A DNA stretch of 49,970 bases, taken from assembly GCF_012952295.1 (NCBI RefSeq), contig NZ_JABBCH010000018.1:19282-69251 (forward strand). Direction: 5' to 3'. Under the pieces are notes generated by a model. The model searched no databases, had not been told where the DNA came from, and was given only the letters and a program-made list of their open reading frames with translations. The DNA is from Crystallibacter degradans (GTDB lineage Bacteria > Actinomycetota > Actinomycetes > Actinomycetales > Micrococcaceae). The position numbers were made by a program, and so were the translations under genes. Of this stretch, positions 1-7,295 are shown in pieces; position 1 is the stretch's first letter; each line of letters opens with the position of its first letter.

Positions 1-57
1 CGGCTAGAGTTATCCATTGGTCCCGGAAAGGAAGATCGGGACCGAGAGTGGCTGTAA
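1..57 (+). CDS. C-terminal end of an unidentified protein, cut by the window start
   Basis: The first frame runs from the window edge to a TAA at 55-57 and encodes a short charged tail ending GPGKEDRDREWL. The same tail closes the open frame at 181-330, so this is a genuine coding end that was later duplicated. Nothing upstream is visible and the family is not recognisable. Its place just ahead of parA would suit a plasmid replication or maintenance gene, but that is only inference from position. Confidence 0.45.
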   Translation, partial: RLELSIGPGKEDRDREWL

Positions 58-181
58 GCGCCAGCATTCGATACTTGCAAAACTTTCAATACAAGTAATT
101 CCAGTAAGGCAACTAAATACAGTGAAGAAAGTTATGCAACTAGGCCCCTATCCCCCAGCCAAGAATGGCTGCAACCCCTAG
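14..181. repeat. 168-bp direct repeat, copy 1
   Basis: This segment recurs at 287-458 with a few substitutions and a 4-base insertion in the second copy. It carries the last codons of the partial gene at 1-57 and then a non-coding part with an ACTTG (73-77) and CAAGT (92-96) inverted pair followed by CCAGTAA (101-107). The same motif returns near 616-637 and, partly, downstream of the partition genes. Duplicated segments next to parA often act as centromere or incompatibility sites; that role is inferred. Confidence 0.8.
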
Positions 182-330
182 TGACCGATGGCTGCTGGAA
201 TACGACCGGCCGTGTCGCTGGACGCCGGCACATCGTTAAAGAGACCAGCCTGCGGACCCTCGCTGAGTACTTCGGGGTCCTGGAAACCATTGGTCCCGGA
301 AAGGAAGATCGGGACCGAGAGTGGCTGTAA
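181..330 (+). pseudogene. Duplicated C-terminal fragment of the gene ending at 57
   Basis: The frame opens after the TAA at 57 and ends at TAA 328-330. A GTG at 181 could start a 49-residue product, but no convincing ribosome binding site precedes it. The last 14 residues match the tail of the partial gene at 1-57, while residues before that are not seen in the visible part of that gene. The simplest reading is a duplicated 3' fragment of the same upstream gene. The central part has a helical stretch (TLAEYFGVLE). Family unknown; it is probably not expressed as a protein. Confidence 0.4.
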
Positions 331-458
331 GCGCCAGCATTCGATACTTGCAAAACTTTCAATACAAGTAATTCCAGTAAGGCTACTAAATACAGTGAAG
401 GAGGTTATGCAACTAGGCCCGTATCCCCCAGCCAAGAATGCAGGGCTGCAACCCCTAG
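287..458. repeat. 172-bp direct repeat, copy 2
   Basis: Second copy of the segment at 14-181. The ACTTG and CAAGT arms lie at 346-350 and 365-369 and CCAGTAA follows. Differences include AAGAAAG changed to AAGGAGG and an extra CAGG near 441. The change creates a GGAGG in front of a downstream ATG, but no long frame uses it. Confidence 0.8.
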
Positions 459-747
459 GGGCACTGTCAATGGTGCAAAGCCGTCACACCGGCTATCGCA
501 TCTCTCGAAGCGGGGGAGCGATGGGCAGTAGGTGGGGTACTAAACGTGAATCGTCGCACCGGTCCACCTCGATCCCAGATGCGGGAAGAGTCTTCAAGGC
601 TGACGGAAATTACTGCCAATACAAGTGTTTCCAGTAAACCCAGTAATCAATGTAAAAAAAGTAGCGACACTAAAGCCAGCATCCCAAGGTTAGCCAGCAG
701 CCCCCAGTACGCTGGCAGAAACAACGCTTGGATCGAAAGGGAACCCC
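459..747. other. Leader region of parA with a third partition-like motif
   Basis: No supported gene lies here. At 616-637 the sequence CCAATACAAGTGTTTCCAGT repeats the CAAGT...CCAGTAA half of the motif in both direct repeats, and another CAGTAA follows at once. An A-rich stretch (652-660) and a GAAAGGGAA ribosome binding site (735-743) precede parA. The motif is a candidate operator or centromere half-site for the partition proteins. Confidence 0.4.
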
Positions 748-1671
748 TTGAACCAGATCGACCGCGCGGCCCTTAGCCGCGTAATAGCAGTCATCAACGG
801 CAAAGGTGGAGTTTTCAAGACGACGCTTACTGCCAATATCGGGGGACTGCTGGCGCAATCCGGCTACCGTGTACTCCTAGTCGACCTCGATCCCCAAGGG
901 AATCTAGCTGAAGACCTCGGTTACACCAGCAAAGAACACAACGACGATGGTAAAGCCCTAGCAGCAGCTATCGCCTTCGATGGACCGGTAACCCCCGTTG
1001 AATCTGGACGTGAGAACCTGGACGTGCTACCTGGCGGCCCTTATCTCGATTCTGCTGCCGCAAGTCTCGCCTCACGGACGCAGAAAGACCCTGATGGAGC
1101 CCAATTGGCCCTAGCTAGGGTCTTGGCGCCGATCGCTGGTGACTACGACATGGTCATCATCGATTGCCCACCAGGAAACGAACCACTGCAATCTGCAGCA
1201 GTGGCAGCGGCCCGCTACGCATTGATTCCAGTAAAGACTGACCTTTCCAGTCTCAAAGGCATGACCGCAGTCGCCAAACGTCTGGATGGAGTGGTCAAGT
1301 TGAACCCCATGCTCGACCTGCTCGGAGTTGTCTTGGTCGGAACTGCCAAGAGTGCCAGTAAGGTTCAGCGCGTAGCGCGTGAACACGTCACGCAACTCTT
1401 CGGCGTGGACACCGTGCTATTCCCCATGACGGTTCGCCATGCCGAATCCACGGCCCAGGTCACTCGCCAAAAGGGGCTGTTGGCTCACGAAGTCGAGAAG
1501 CAAGTCAACAGTGCACCCAAATGGTTCGAAGTACTCAAGGGACAAGCTGATGCAAGCGAGGCAGGGCCCCGCTCAGCAGCCAACGTTGCAGGTGACCTTC
1601 ATGCAGTCACACAAGAAGTAATCGCGAGAATCGTGGCCATTGAAAGCGAAAAGGAAGAGCAGAACGTATGA
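748..1671 (+). CDS. parA: ParA-type partition ATPase
   Basis: Cytoplasmic Walker-type ATPase that positions plasmid or chromosome copies with a DNA-binding partner. Of 307 residues, the deviant Walker A motif KGGVFKTT lies at about 19-26 with the signature lysine typical of ParA/MinD proteins. A Walker A' motif (LLVDLDPQGN) is near 43 and a Walker B motif (MVIIDCPPGN) near 135. The TTG at 748 is preceded by AAAGGGAA. No N-terminal HTH is present, so it resembles the short (type Ib or chromosomal-like) ParA class. Its end overlaps the next gene by ATGA, indicating a coupled operon. Family assignment is secure; the replicon it partitions is outside the window or not recognisable. Confidence 0.93.
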   Translation: MNQIDRAALSRVIAVINGKGGVFKTTLTANIGGLLAQSGYRVLLVDLDPQGNLAEDLGYTSKEHNDDGKALAAAIAFDGPVTPVESGRENLDVLPGGPYLDSAAASLASRTQKDPDGAQLALARVLAPIAGDYDMVIIDCPPGNEPLQSAAVAAARYALIPVKTDLSSLKGMTAVAKRLDGVVKLNPMLDLLGVVLVGTAKSASKVQRVAREHVTQLFGVDTVLFPMTVRHAESTAQVTRQKGLLAHEVEKQVNSAPKWFEVLKGQADASEAGPRSAANVAGDLHAVTQEVIARIVAIESEKEEQNV

Positions 1672-2048
1672 GCGATGCAATTGAATCCGATCGTAAGGTC
1701 GCCGGCCTCGCGCCGCGTAGGAGCGCATCGAAGACCGATACCGCACCTTCTGAGCCAGCCCCGCTGGGCCGGCTGCTGCGCAAGGTCCGGGATGACGAAG
1801 CCCGCGCCGGCCAGGAGCCCGAAGAGCCCATGGTGAATGTAACGATTTCTATCCCCAAATCACTGAGGACTCGCGCCCGCGCCGCATTCAAAGCAACCAG
1901 CTATCTTGAGAACGACCACTCCTGGTCGCATATGGTTTCAAAGGCGCTTGAGTCCGAAACCTCGCGTCGAGAAGCGACGCACAACGGGGGGGAAGCATAT
2001 GACGGCGGCGACCAGCGGTTAGCCCCCGGTCGCAAACTCCAAGACTGA
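1668..2048 (+). CDS. Small ribbon-helix-helix partner of ParA (ParB-like)
   Basis: A 126-residue protein starting at an ATG that overlaps the parA stop codon. The first ~50 residues are polar and probably disordered, as in the ParA-stimulating tail of small centromere-binding proteins. Residues ~55-100 begin with a short strand (VNVTISIPKSL) followed by helices, as in CopG/MetJ-type RHH folds. The position directly behind parA and the repeated motifs on both sides support a centromere-binding role. It lacks the HTH and nuclease-like domains of classical ParB. The function is inferred from context and fold style. Confidence 0.7.
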   Translation: MSDAIESDRKVAGLAPRRSASKTDTAPSEPAPLGRLLRKVRDDEARAGQEPEEPMVNVTISIPKSLRTRARAAFKATSYLENDHSWSHMVSKALESETSRREATHNGGEAYDGGDQRLAPGRKLQD

Positions 2049-2050
2049 AG

Positions 2051-2113
2051 TTGGTAATACTTTTCTTACTTGCTTCACCAGCAATACTTGTAAATCAAGG
2101 AAAGCAGTAAAGC
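2051..2113. repeat. Downstream partition-like repeat cluster
   Basis: Directly after the RHH gene come TAATACTTTTC, ACTTGC (2068) and GCAATACTTGTA (2081), then AAGCAGTAA. These echo the ACTTG/CAAGT/CAGTAA words upstream of parA. A partition operon bracketed by the same short words is consistent with a parS-like site, but no clean iteron array is present. Confidence 0.4.
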
Positions 2114-2166
2114 GCTAGTAGCTCCGGAACGAAGCCCTGCCGGCCCGATCTGGTTATGCGCTAACA

Positions 2167-2200
2167 ATTCGGCCCCTTGCCTGATGGCAAGGGGCCGAAT
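2167..2200. terminator. Perfect 15-bp hairpin after the partition operon
   Basis: ATTCGGCCCCTTGCC, a TGAT loop, then the exact inverted copy. It lies 118 bases after the RHH gene and probably ends the parA operon transcript, although no T-run follows on the plus strand. Confidence 0.6.
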
Positions 2201-2283
2201 GTGTATAAAAAGACAAGTTCGTCTGAAGGTCAGCCTGGCGTGGCCACCCGCGTCCATCAGCAGGTGGGTGACGGCAGAGAGCC

Positions 2284-2355
2284 TCTCGTTCGTATCGGGA
2301 GTGGTCCTCGCTGCGCTCGGCTGTAGAAGCATTTTTCTTTTTTTGCTGCTGTCCT
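2284..2355. repeat. Left half of a split repeat (copy A)
   Basis: About 72 bases, including the 28-base core from GGTCCTCGCTGCG through CTGTAGAAGC, a T-rich run and GCTGCTGTCCT. It matches 20935-21010 closely and the match stops exactly at TCCT (2352-2355). The remaining half of the element, as seen at 21007-21084, is found at 6844-6921. Confidence 0.75.
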
Positions 2356-2597
2356 TATGTTGTTACCGGGCTCAGTTCCGCGGTCATTGTAGGGTCGTGG
2401 CTACCCAGGGGAGGCGGGTATGGCTTGGCTGCTGTGGACCGCACGCTTGCACGTGACGGCTCCGTAGGATTGGCCGCCCGCCACCCCGCGATGACCCGAC
2501 CGCTGATTGAGAGACGCGACATGATCGCCGGATAAGGACACGACGGCGCGGTTATCTGCTGGGCTCTTCTCATCCAACAGACTGGAGGCTGTTCTTG
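2356..2597. other. Non-coding region ahead of the IS110 transposase, possible bridge-RNA region
   Basis: No convincing gene is present. IS110-group elements are known to carry their guide (bridge) RNA in the non-coding left end upstream of the recombinase, so this stretch is where such an RNA would lie. Several short inverted segments occur, but I could not draw a confident fold or define the element's left end. GGAGG at 2583-2587 is the likely ribosome binding site of the transposase. Confidence 0.25.
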
Positions 2598-3795
2598 GTG
2601 CAATTATGGGCCGGCATCGACGCCGGCAAAGCCCATCACCACTGCGTTGTGATCGATGGCGAGGGAAACAGGCTGCTCTCGCAGAAGGTTCCCAACGACG
2701 AAGCGGCGCTCATCCAACTTTTGGGCACGGTCCTGGACTTGTCGGACGGTGGTCCTTTGGTGTGGGCGATGGACTTGAATCATGGCGGACCGGCGCTGCT
2801 CATCGCGTTGCTTGTCGGTCATGGTCAGAACCTTCTCTATATTCCTGGGCGGACGGTGCACCACGCCTCGAAGATTTATAGGGGTGACGGCAAGACAGAT
2901 GCCAAGGATGCCGCTGTGATCGCCGACCAGGCCCGGATGCGGACTGACCTGCAGCCTTTGCGCGCCGGTGACGAGATCAGCGTCGGGTTGCGACTCCTAA
3001 CGGCCCGGCGGGCTGACAAGTCGGCGGATCGGGTGAGGTCGATTAATCGACTCAAAGCTCAGCTCCTGGAGTATTTCCCCGCGCTGGAGCGGACCTTCGA
3101 TTACAGCCGATCCAAAGCCGCGCTGATGTTGCTGACCAAGTACCGGACTCCGGATGGGATCCGCCGTGCCGGCCAGGCGCGAACCCAGGCGTGGTTGAAG
3201 AAACACGGTGCTCGTTCCTCGGCAGCGGTTGCTGCGGCTGCGGTAGAAGCCGCGAAGTCCCAGCAGACCGTCGTTCCTGCCCAACGCATCGGGGAGGTGA
3301 TTGTCGCAGCCCTCGCCCGCGAAGTGGCAAGTTTGAACGAGGAACTGGAAGAACTGGATGCGCTGATCAGCGAGAAGGTTACTGAACACCGGCATACCGA
3401 GGTGCTGTTGAGCATGCCCGGCTTTGGCCCTGTCCTTGCCGCCGAATTCCTTGGTGCCACCGGCGGAGATATGACGGTTTTTCAGTCTGCGGACCGGTTC
3501 GCCGGTGTTGTTGGATTGGCGCCGGCGCCGAGGGACTCCGGAAGGATCAGCGGCAACCACCATCGGCCAAGACGATACGATCGCCGGCTGCTCCGCGTCT
3601 TCTTCCTCTCCGGGCTCTCGGCGCTTAAATCCTGCCCGGCCTCACGTGCCTATTACGACCGAAAACGGGTGAAGGGAAATCTCACATCCAGGCCATGCTC
3701 TCGCTCGCCCGACGGCGGCTCAATGTCCTCTGGGCCATGCTCCGCGACGGCACTACTTACACCTTGGTATCGCTGGCACCACCACTTACAGCCTG
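2598..3795 (+). pseudogene. IS110-family transposase, frameshifted near its end
   Basis: A DEDD-type recombinase of the IS110 family. The N-terminal RuvC-like domain begins WAGIDAGKAHH and continues to DGKTDAKDAA. The C-terminal transposase_20 domain shows MPGFGPVLAAEF and FAGVVGLAP followed by the serine-bearing DSGRISG. Around 3669-3676 the frame shifts; the expected end (IQAMLSLARRRLNVLW... DGTTY) continues in the next frame to a TGA at 3793-3795. The original frame runs on into the next gene, making an artificial 562-residue fusion. The start is GTG 2598 or TTG 2595. It is probably inactive unless the shift is a sequencing error or is recoded. Confidence 0.85.
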
Positions 3796-3965
3796 ATCTA
3801 GCCGTCTACGACCGGCGGCTTGGTAACGAGACGATTCCTGCGCCTGGCGATCATAAGCGTTGTGGGTGCTTGCTGTGGATTGGGACCGGCGGCGCTTTCG
3901 TCGTGCCCAGATCCGCTATTGTCCAAGGGGTGGCGACTGAAGATTTTGAAGCAAAGGAAAGCGAA

Positions 3966-4283
3966 GTGTCAGGCAGCGGCATCGGGTGGACGTTCCTGAC
4001 TAACCACGCCCACGTACTGTTGACCATTGCCCGTGATCCGCAGATACGGCTACGTGACCTGGCTGCCACGGTGGGGGTCACGGAGCGTGCCGCCCAGAAG
4101 ATTGCTGCTGACCTTGTCGAGGCCGGCTACATCACCAGGACACGGGCAGGCAGGCGGAACATCTATTCTGTGGTGTTCGGCCGCCCGTTCCGGCACCCTG
4201 TTGATGCCGGCCATCAGCTTGACGAACTCCTTGCTGTGCTCGTGCCTGAAAAGGGGCAGCCCGCGGAGGGCACGAAGGCCTAG
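3966..4283 (+). CDS. Winged-helix transcriptional regulator
   Basis: A 105-residue protein in the same frame as the upstream transposase remnant but separate from it. GTG 3966 follows AAAGGAAAG by a few bases; GTG 3930 is an alternative. It opens GWTFLTNHAHVLL, then a helix-turn-helix (LRDLAATVGVTERAAQKI) and a recognition-helix/wing part (GYITRTRAGRRNIYSV). Small single-domain regulators of this type are common in actinobacteria and their ligands are unknown. Its stop overlaps that of the convergent sbtB-like gene by four bases. Proximity suggests, but does not show, control of the bicarbonate transporter. Confidence 0.7.
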   Translation: MSGSGIGWTFLTNHAHVLLTIARDPQIRLRDLAATVGVTERAAQKIAADLVEAGYITRTRAGRRNIYSVVFGRPFRHPVDAGHQLDELLAVLVPEKGQPAEGTKA

Positions 4284-4582
4284 AACTTGGCCGGCCGCAG
4301 GACCTCGACGTCGCTCAGAAACAGGATCATGGCGTAGTCCTCGTAGTAGTGCTCGCGAAGGTGTGCAGCAAGGCCTTCCGCTATCACGGCGTCGCAGACC
4401 ACCTCGATACGGATATTGCTGTTCGCTTCCCAGCCTGCTCCGCGGACGCCCCGGCTGCCTTTCCCGCGCGCGTCGGTGATGGTGTATCCGTGGGCGTGGT
4501 GTTGCTCGATGTCGCGGACGAGGGTTGATTCGAGGACGGCCTCGGTGACGATGGTCAGGAGCTTGCGTCGGTGGCTTTCCAT
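4280..4582 (-). CDS. sbtB: PII-like regulatory protein, SbtB-type
   Basis: A 100-residue protein with the ferredoxin-like PII layout: an N-terminal strand (KLLTIVTEAVLE), a T-loop region (GYTITDARGKGSRG), and a C-terminal helix and strand (DYAMILFLSDVEVLRP). SbtB proteins bind adenine nucleotides and gate the bicarbonate transporter SbtA at the inner membrane face. It lies 4 bases after sbtA on the same strand, the usual sbtA-sbtB order. I assign SbtB rather than GlnB because of this linkage and the small size. Nucleotide specificity cannot be read from sequence alone. Confidence 0.82.
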   Translation of the reverse strand: MESHRRKLLTIVTEAVLESTLVRDIEQHHAHGYTITDARGKGSRGVRGAGWEANSNIRIEVVCDAVIAEGLAAHLREHYYEDYAMILFLSDVEVLRPAKF

Positions 4583-4586
4583 GGCT

Positions 4587-5531
4587 TTATCCCCTCGCGA
4601 AGGTATGGATCCAGATGGACAGGGCGTGGTAGAGCGGGATCCCCACCACCACGTTGAACGGGAAGGTGATCCCTAGGGATGCCGCCAGCGACAACGTGGG
4701 GTTGGCTTCCGGTACGGAAATGCGCATGGCCGCCGGCGCCGCGATGTAGGAGGCACTTGCCGCCAGTGTTGCCAGAATAGCTGTTCCGCCCACCGACAGT
4801 CCTAATGCCCAGCCCAGCCCTGCACCTATGACGGCTGAGAACAGCGGCATGATGATGGCAAAAGCCGCTAGGAACACGCCGTATTTGCGCAGGCCTCCGA
4901 GCTGCGTTGCTGTCAGCAGCCCCATTTCCAGCAGGAATAAGGCAAGGATCCCTTTGAACATGTCCACAAACAGGGGTTCGATGGAGGACAGGCCGTCGGG
5001 TCCGGCGATCCAGCCGATGAACAGGCCACCCAGGAGCAGGACAATGCCTTTTCCGAGGAAGACCTCGTGAGCGACCGTTTTCCACCTGGTCTCCTTGGAG
5101 ACTCCCCGCGCCAAAACTATGCCCACGATGATGGCTGGTACTTCCAGCATCACCAGAAGCAGCGGCATGTGCTCTTCGAAGACGACCTGTCGAGTGCCCA
5201 GGTAGGCGATGGCTACGGCGAAGGTACCTACACTGACGGAGCCATAGTGGGCGGCAATGGAGGCTGCGTCGGCACGTTTGAAGCGTCCGAGGTAGCGCAG
5301 CACCGGGAAGGCCAGAAGGGAAAGGAAGAATCCCATCGCCACTACGGCCAGGATCTGGGGTAGCAGTTCGCCAAAGGGCTGCTTGGCGAGTTCCACACCG
5401 CCCTTAAGGCCAATGGCCAGCAGCAGCACGATGGTGACGAACTCATAGATTGCCGCCGGAAGGCGCAGCTCCGACCGGAGCAGCCCGGCCAGCGCCCCAA
5501 GAATGAAGAAAAGGATGATGGGGTCTACCAC
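4587..5531 (-). CDS. sbtA: SbtA-family sodium-dependent bicarbonate transporter
   Basis: A 314-residue integral membrane protein with about ten hydrophobic segments and two internally similar halves. It begins VDPIILFFILGALAG from a GTG start. Conserved-looking features are AIYEFVTIVLLLAIGLKGG in the first half and ALFLLEMGLLTATQLGG with ASASYIAAPAAMR in the second, as in the SbtA family (DUF897). The likely role is Na+-coupled HCO3- uptake. In heterotrophs this would supply anaplerotic carboxylation or pH control rather than a carboxysome. It is the first gene of a two-gene operon with sbtB. The start has no strong Shine-Dalgarno sequence. Confidence 0.88.
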   Translation of the reverse strand: MVDPIILFFILGALAGLLRSELRLPAAIYEFVTIVLLLAIGLKGGVELAKQPFGELLPQILAVVAMGFFLSLLAFPVLRYLGRFKRADAASIAAHYGSVSVGTFAVAIAYLGTRQVVFEEHMPLLLVMLEVPAIIVGIVLARGVSKETRWKTVAHEVFLGKGIVLLLGGLFIGWIAGPDGLSSIEPLFVDMFKGILALFLLEMGLLTATQLGGLRKYGVFLAAFAIIMPLFSAVIGAGLGWALGLSVGGTAILATLAASASYIAAPAAMRISVPEANPTLSLAASLGITFPFNVVVGIPLYHALSIWIHTFARG

Positions 5532-5790
5532 ATTAGGACTCTCTGATTATTTCCCGACGGAGTGAACAAGAGCAGTAATGAACCCTGCCGGGTCCCCTGG
5601 ACTCACTGGCCGCAGATGCAAGCTCGTGCTGCCAGCATTTCACAAATCGCCGCATACATACGCATTGCTATTCATGAAACGTAATTCGTCTATTAGGATG
5701 TCTTCGAAGGTTTGGGGGACTGTCCCGGCCTCGGCACCTGGGATGAGGTGCCGGCCACTTCAGCCTCTGCTGCTCCATGAAAGGTGAGTT

Positions 5791-6666
5791 GTGACCAAGG
5801 CCGAATCTGATGATCCAATCCCGCATGCAATCTATGCCGGTGAACGCGTCGCTCTGCTGACCCAACATGGGAAGGAGCGGGTGCTAGGACCCGCGCTGGA
5901 GCATGCACTTGGGTGCCGGGTTGAACATGTCACGGGTTACGACACGGACTTGCTCGGTACTTTCACACGTGACATTTCCCGCGCAGGAACACAATCGGAA
6001 ACTGCCCGTAAGAAGGCATCGGTGGGCATGGAATTATCGGGCCTGTTGCTGGGTATCGCCAGCGAGGGTTCCTTTGGGCCGGATCCCTACATCGGCATGT
6101 TCCCGTGGAACATCGAACTAATCGTTTGGATGGACAACGAGCGCAATCTCGAGGTGGTGGGAATAGGCGAAGGGAAAACAAACTTCAATCACCTGCTCAC
6201 CGGCGAGTGGGCGGCAGCCCAGGCGTTCGCCCGTGAAGTGCAGTTTCCTGGACACCATCTGGTCGTTCGCCCTGACGGCAAGGACGGAACGTACATCTGC
6301 AAGGGAATCGCGAGCTGGCAGGACCTGGAGCGCGCCTTTTCGAGAGCGTTGACTCGATCTTCAAACGGCTTGGTCTTAATCGAGACCGACATGCGTGCCA
6401 GCGCAAACCCAACACGCATGGAAGTAATCGGCCTCGCGGCCGAAGACCTTGCCCATAAGCTTCGCTCCTTGTGCCCAGCCTGCGGCACTCCAGGGTTCTG
6501 GCGAGTCGGCCGGGTACCGGGGCTCCAGTGCAGTGCATGCGGTACGCCGACCAGCGAGACGCGTGCTGAGACGTTTGGATGCCTCAAATGCCCTTACCAC
6601 GACACCCGCGACATAGCCGATACAACGTCCGCACCCCCAAGTATTTGTGACTACTGCAACCCCTGA
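5791..6666 (+). CDS. DUF6671-family protein with C-terminal zinc-ribbon-like cysteines
   Basis: A 291-residue soluble protein from GTG 5791 with GAAAGG just upstream. The N-terminal ~230 residues start with YAGERVALLTQHGKERV and contain GLLLGIASEGSFGPDP and MFPWNIELIVW, features I associate with the DUF6671 family. The last 65 residues hold cysteine pairs CPAC, CSAC, CLKC and CDYC, consistent with two zinc-binding knuckles. The function of the family is not established. It is divergent from sbtA across a 259-base gap with no obvious operator. Residues near the C-terminus could bind nucleic acid, but that is a guess. Confidence 0.7.
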   Translation: MTKAESDDPIPHAIYAGERVALLTQHGKERVLGPALEHALGCRVEHVTGYDTDLLGTFTRDISRAGTQSETARKKASVGMELSGLLLGIASEGSFGPDPYIGMFPWNIELIVWMDNERNLEVVGIGEGKTNFNHLLTGEWAAAQAFAREVQFPGHHLVVRPDGKDGTYICKGIASWQDLERAFSRALTRSSNGLVLIETDMRASANPTRMEVIGLAAEDLAHKLRSLCPACGTPGFWRVGRVPGLQCSACGTPTSETRAETFGCLKCPYHDTRDIADTTSAPPSICDYCNP

Positions 6667-6843
6667 CGTTTGCCCCTCCTTCTGCGCCGCCGCCCTACGT
6701 GTCAGGTCGGAAACCCTACAGGAGATCGCTTGATCCAGAGGGGGGATCCCCACCCGTGATTCCAAAGCCCCATTGGTGGATCACCTCATTGTGACCGGGG
6801 CCCTAACCGACCCGCAGGAATCCGTTGACAACATCATTGAGAT

Positions 6844-6921
6844 TCCTGACGGATCATACGTGTCCGCTCCGTACCGTCAACCGGACTCCGTCCGGCTGCG
6901 GACCCGGGATTTTCGTCCGGC
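6844..6921. repeat. Right half of the split repeat (copy C)
   Basis: 78 bases beginning TCCTGACGGATCATACGTG and ending TTTTCGTCCGGC. They match 21007-21084 with about eight differences. It begins at the same TCCT at which copy A (2284-2355) ends. Its outer edge interrupts the MFS gene fragment that follows. A TGACGG...CCGTCA inverted pair lies inside. Confidence 0.78.
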
Positions 6922-7265
6922 ATGGCGAGTCCGCGTTTTTCGGGGCCGATCAGGTCGATTTTCATGACGACCGTGGTTGACCAGGTGAGGCCCTGGTTGA
7001 TGCCGAGCAGGACGTTTGCCGCGACTACCCATCCCCAGTCCGGGGCCAGGATGAGCATCGCGGGGACCGGTACGGCGAAGAGCCAGCCGGTCAGGAGGAC
7101 GGGTTTGCGTCCGAGGCGGTCGACGAGGATCCCGGCGGCGTAGTTGCTGGTTGCCTTGGTGATTCCGAACGCGGCGATATAGGTGAAGATGACCGTGTAA
7201 CCGGTCAGGCCGAAGTCCTCGGCGGCCAGCAGGGGCAGGACGGTCTGCTGCTGGCCGGTCGCAGG
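6921..7265 (-). pseudogene. Internal fragment of an MFS transporter
   Basis: The minus strand encodes a run from QQTVLPLLA through GRKPVLLTGWLFAVPVP and WGWVVAANVLLGINQG to GPEKRGLAM, closely similar to residues ~50-165 of the intact MFS protein at 26625-27920. Both termini are missing: the downstream side ends at the repeat edge (6921) and the upstream side ends just before the antiporter gene. It contains the conserved GxxxDRxGRK loop (DRLGRKP) but cannot make a working transporter. Confidence 0.85.
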
Positions 7266-7295
7266 ACTTGGGCTGTGCTCCGTACACTCTTACCC

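Noticed and set aside
2595-4283. A single 562-residue transposase
   Set aside because: Two unrelated genes are joined by a frameshift; the regulator has its own start and RBS.
2356-6843. Terminal inverted repeats of a classical IS at the TCCT junctions
   Set aside because: Only a 13-base word with two mismatches is shared and it lies at different distances from the two ends, too weak to call termini.
6776-6967. Plus-strand frame starting VDHLIVTGALTDPQESVDN
   Set aside because: The first ~22 residues look protein-like but the frame then runs through the repeat at TCCT. It may be a remnant of a gene cut at that junction; there is not enough to call it.
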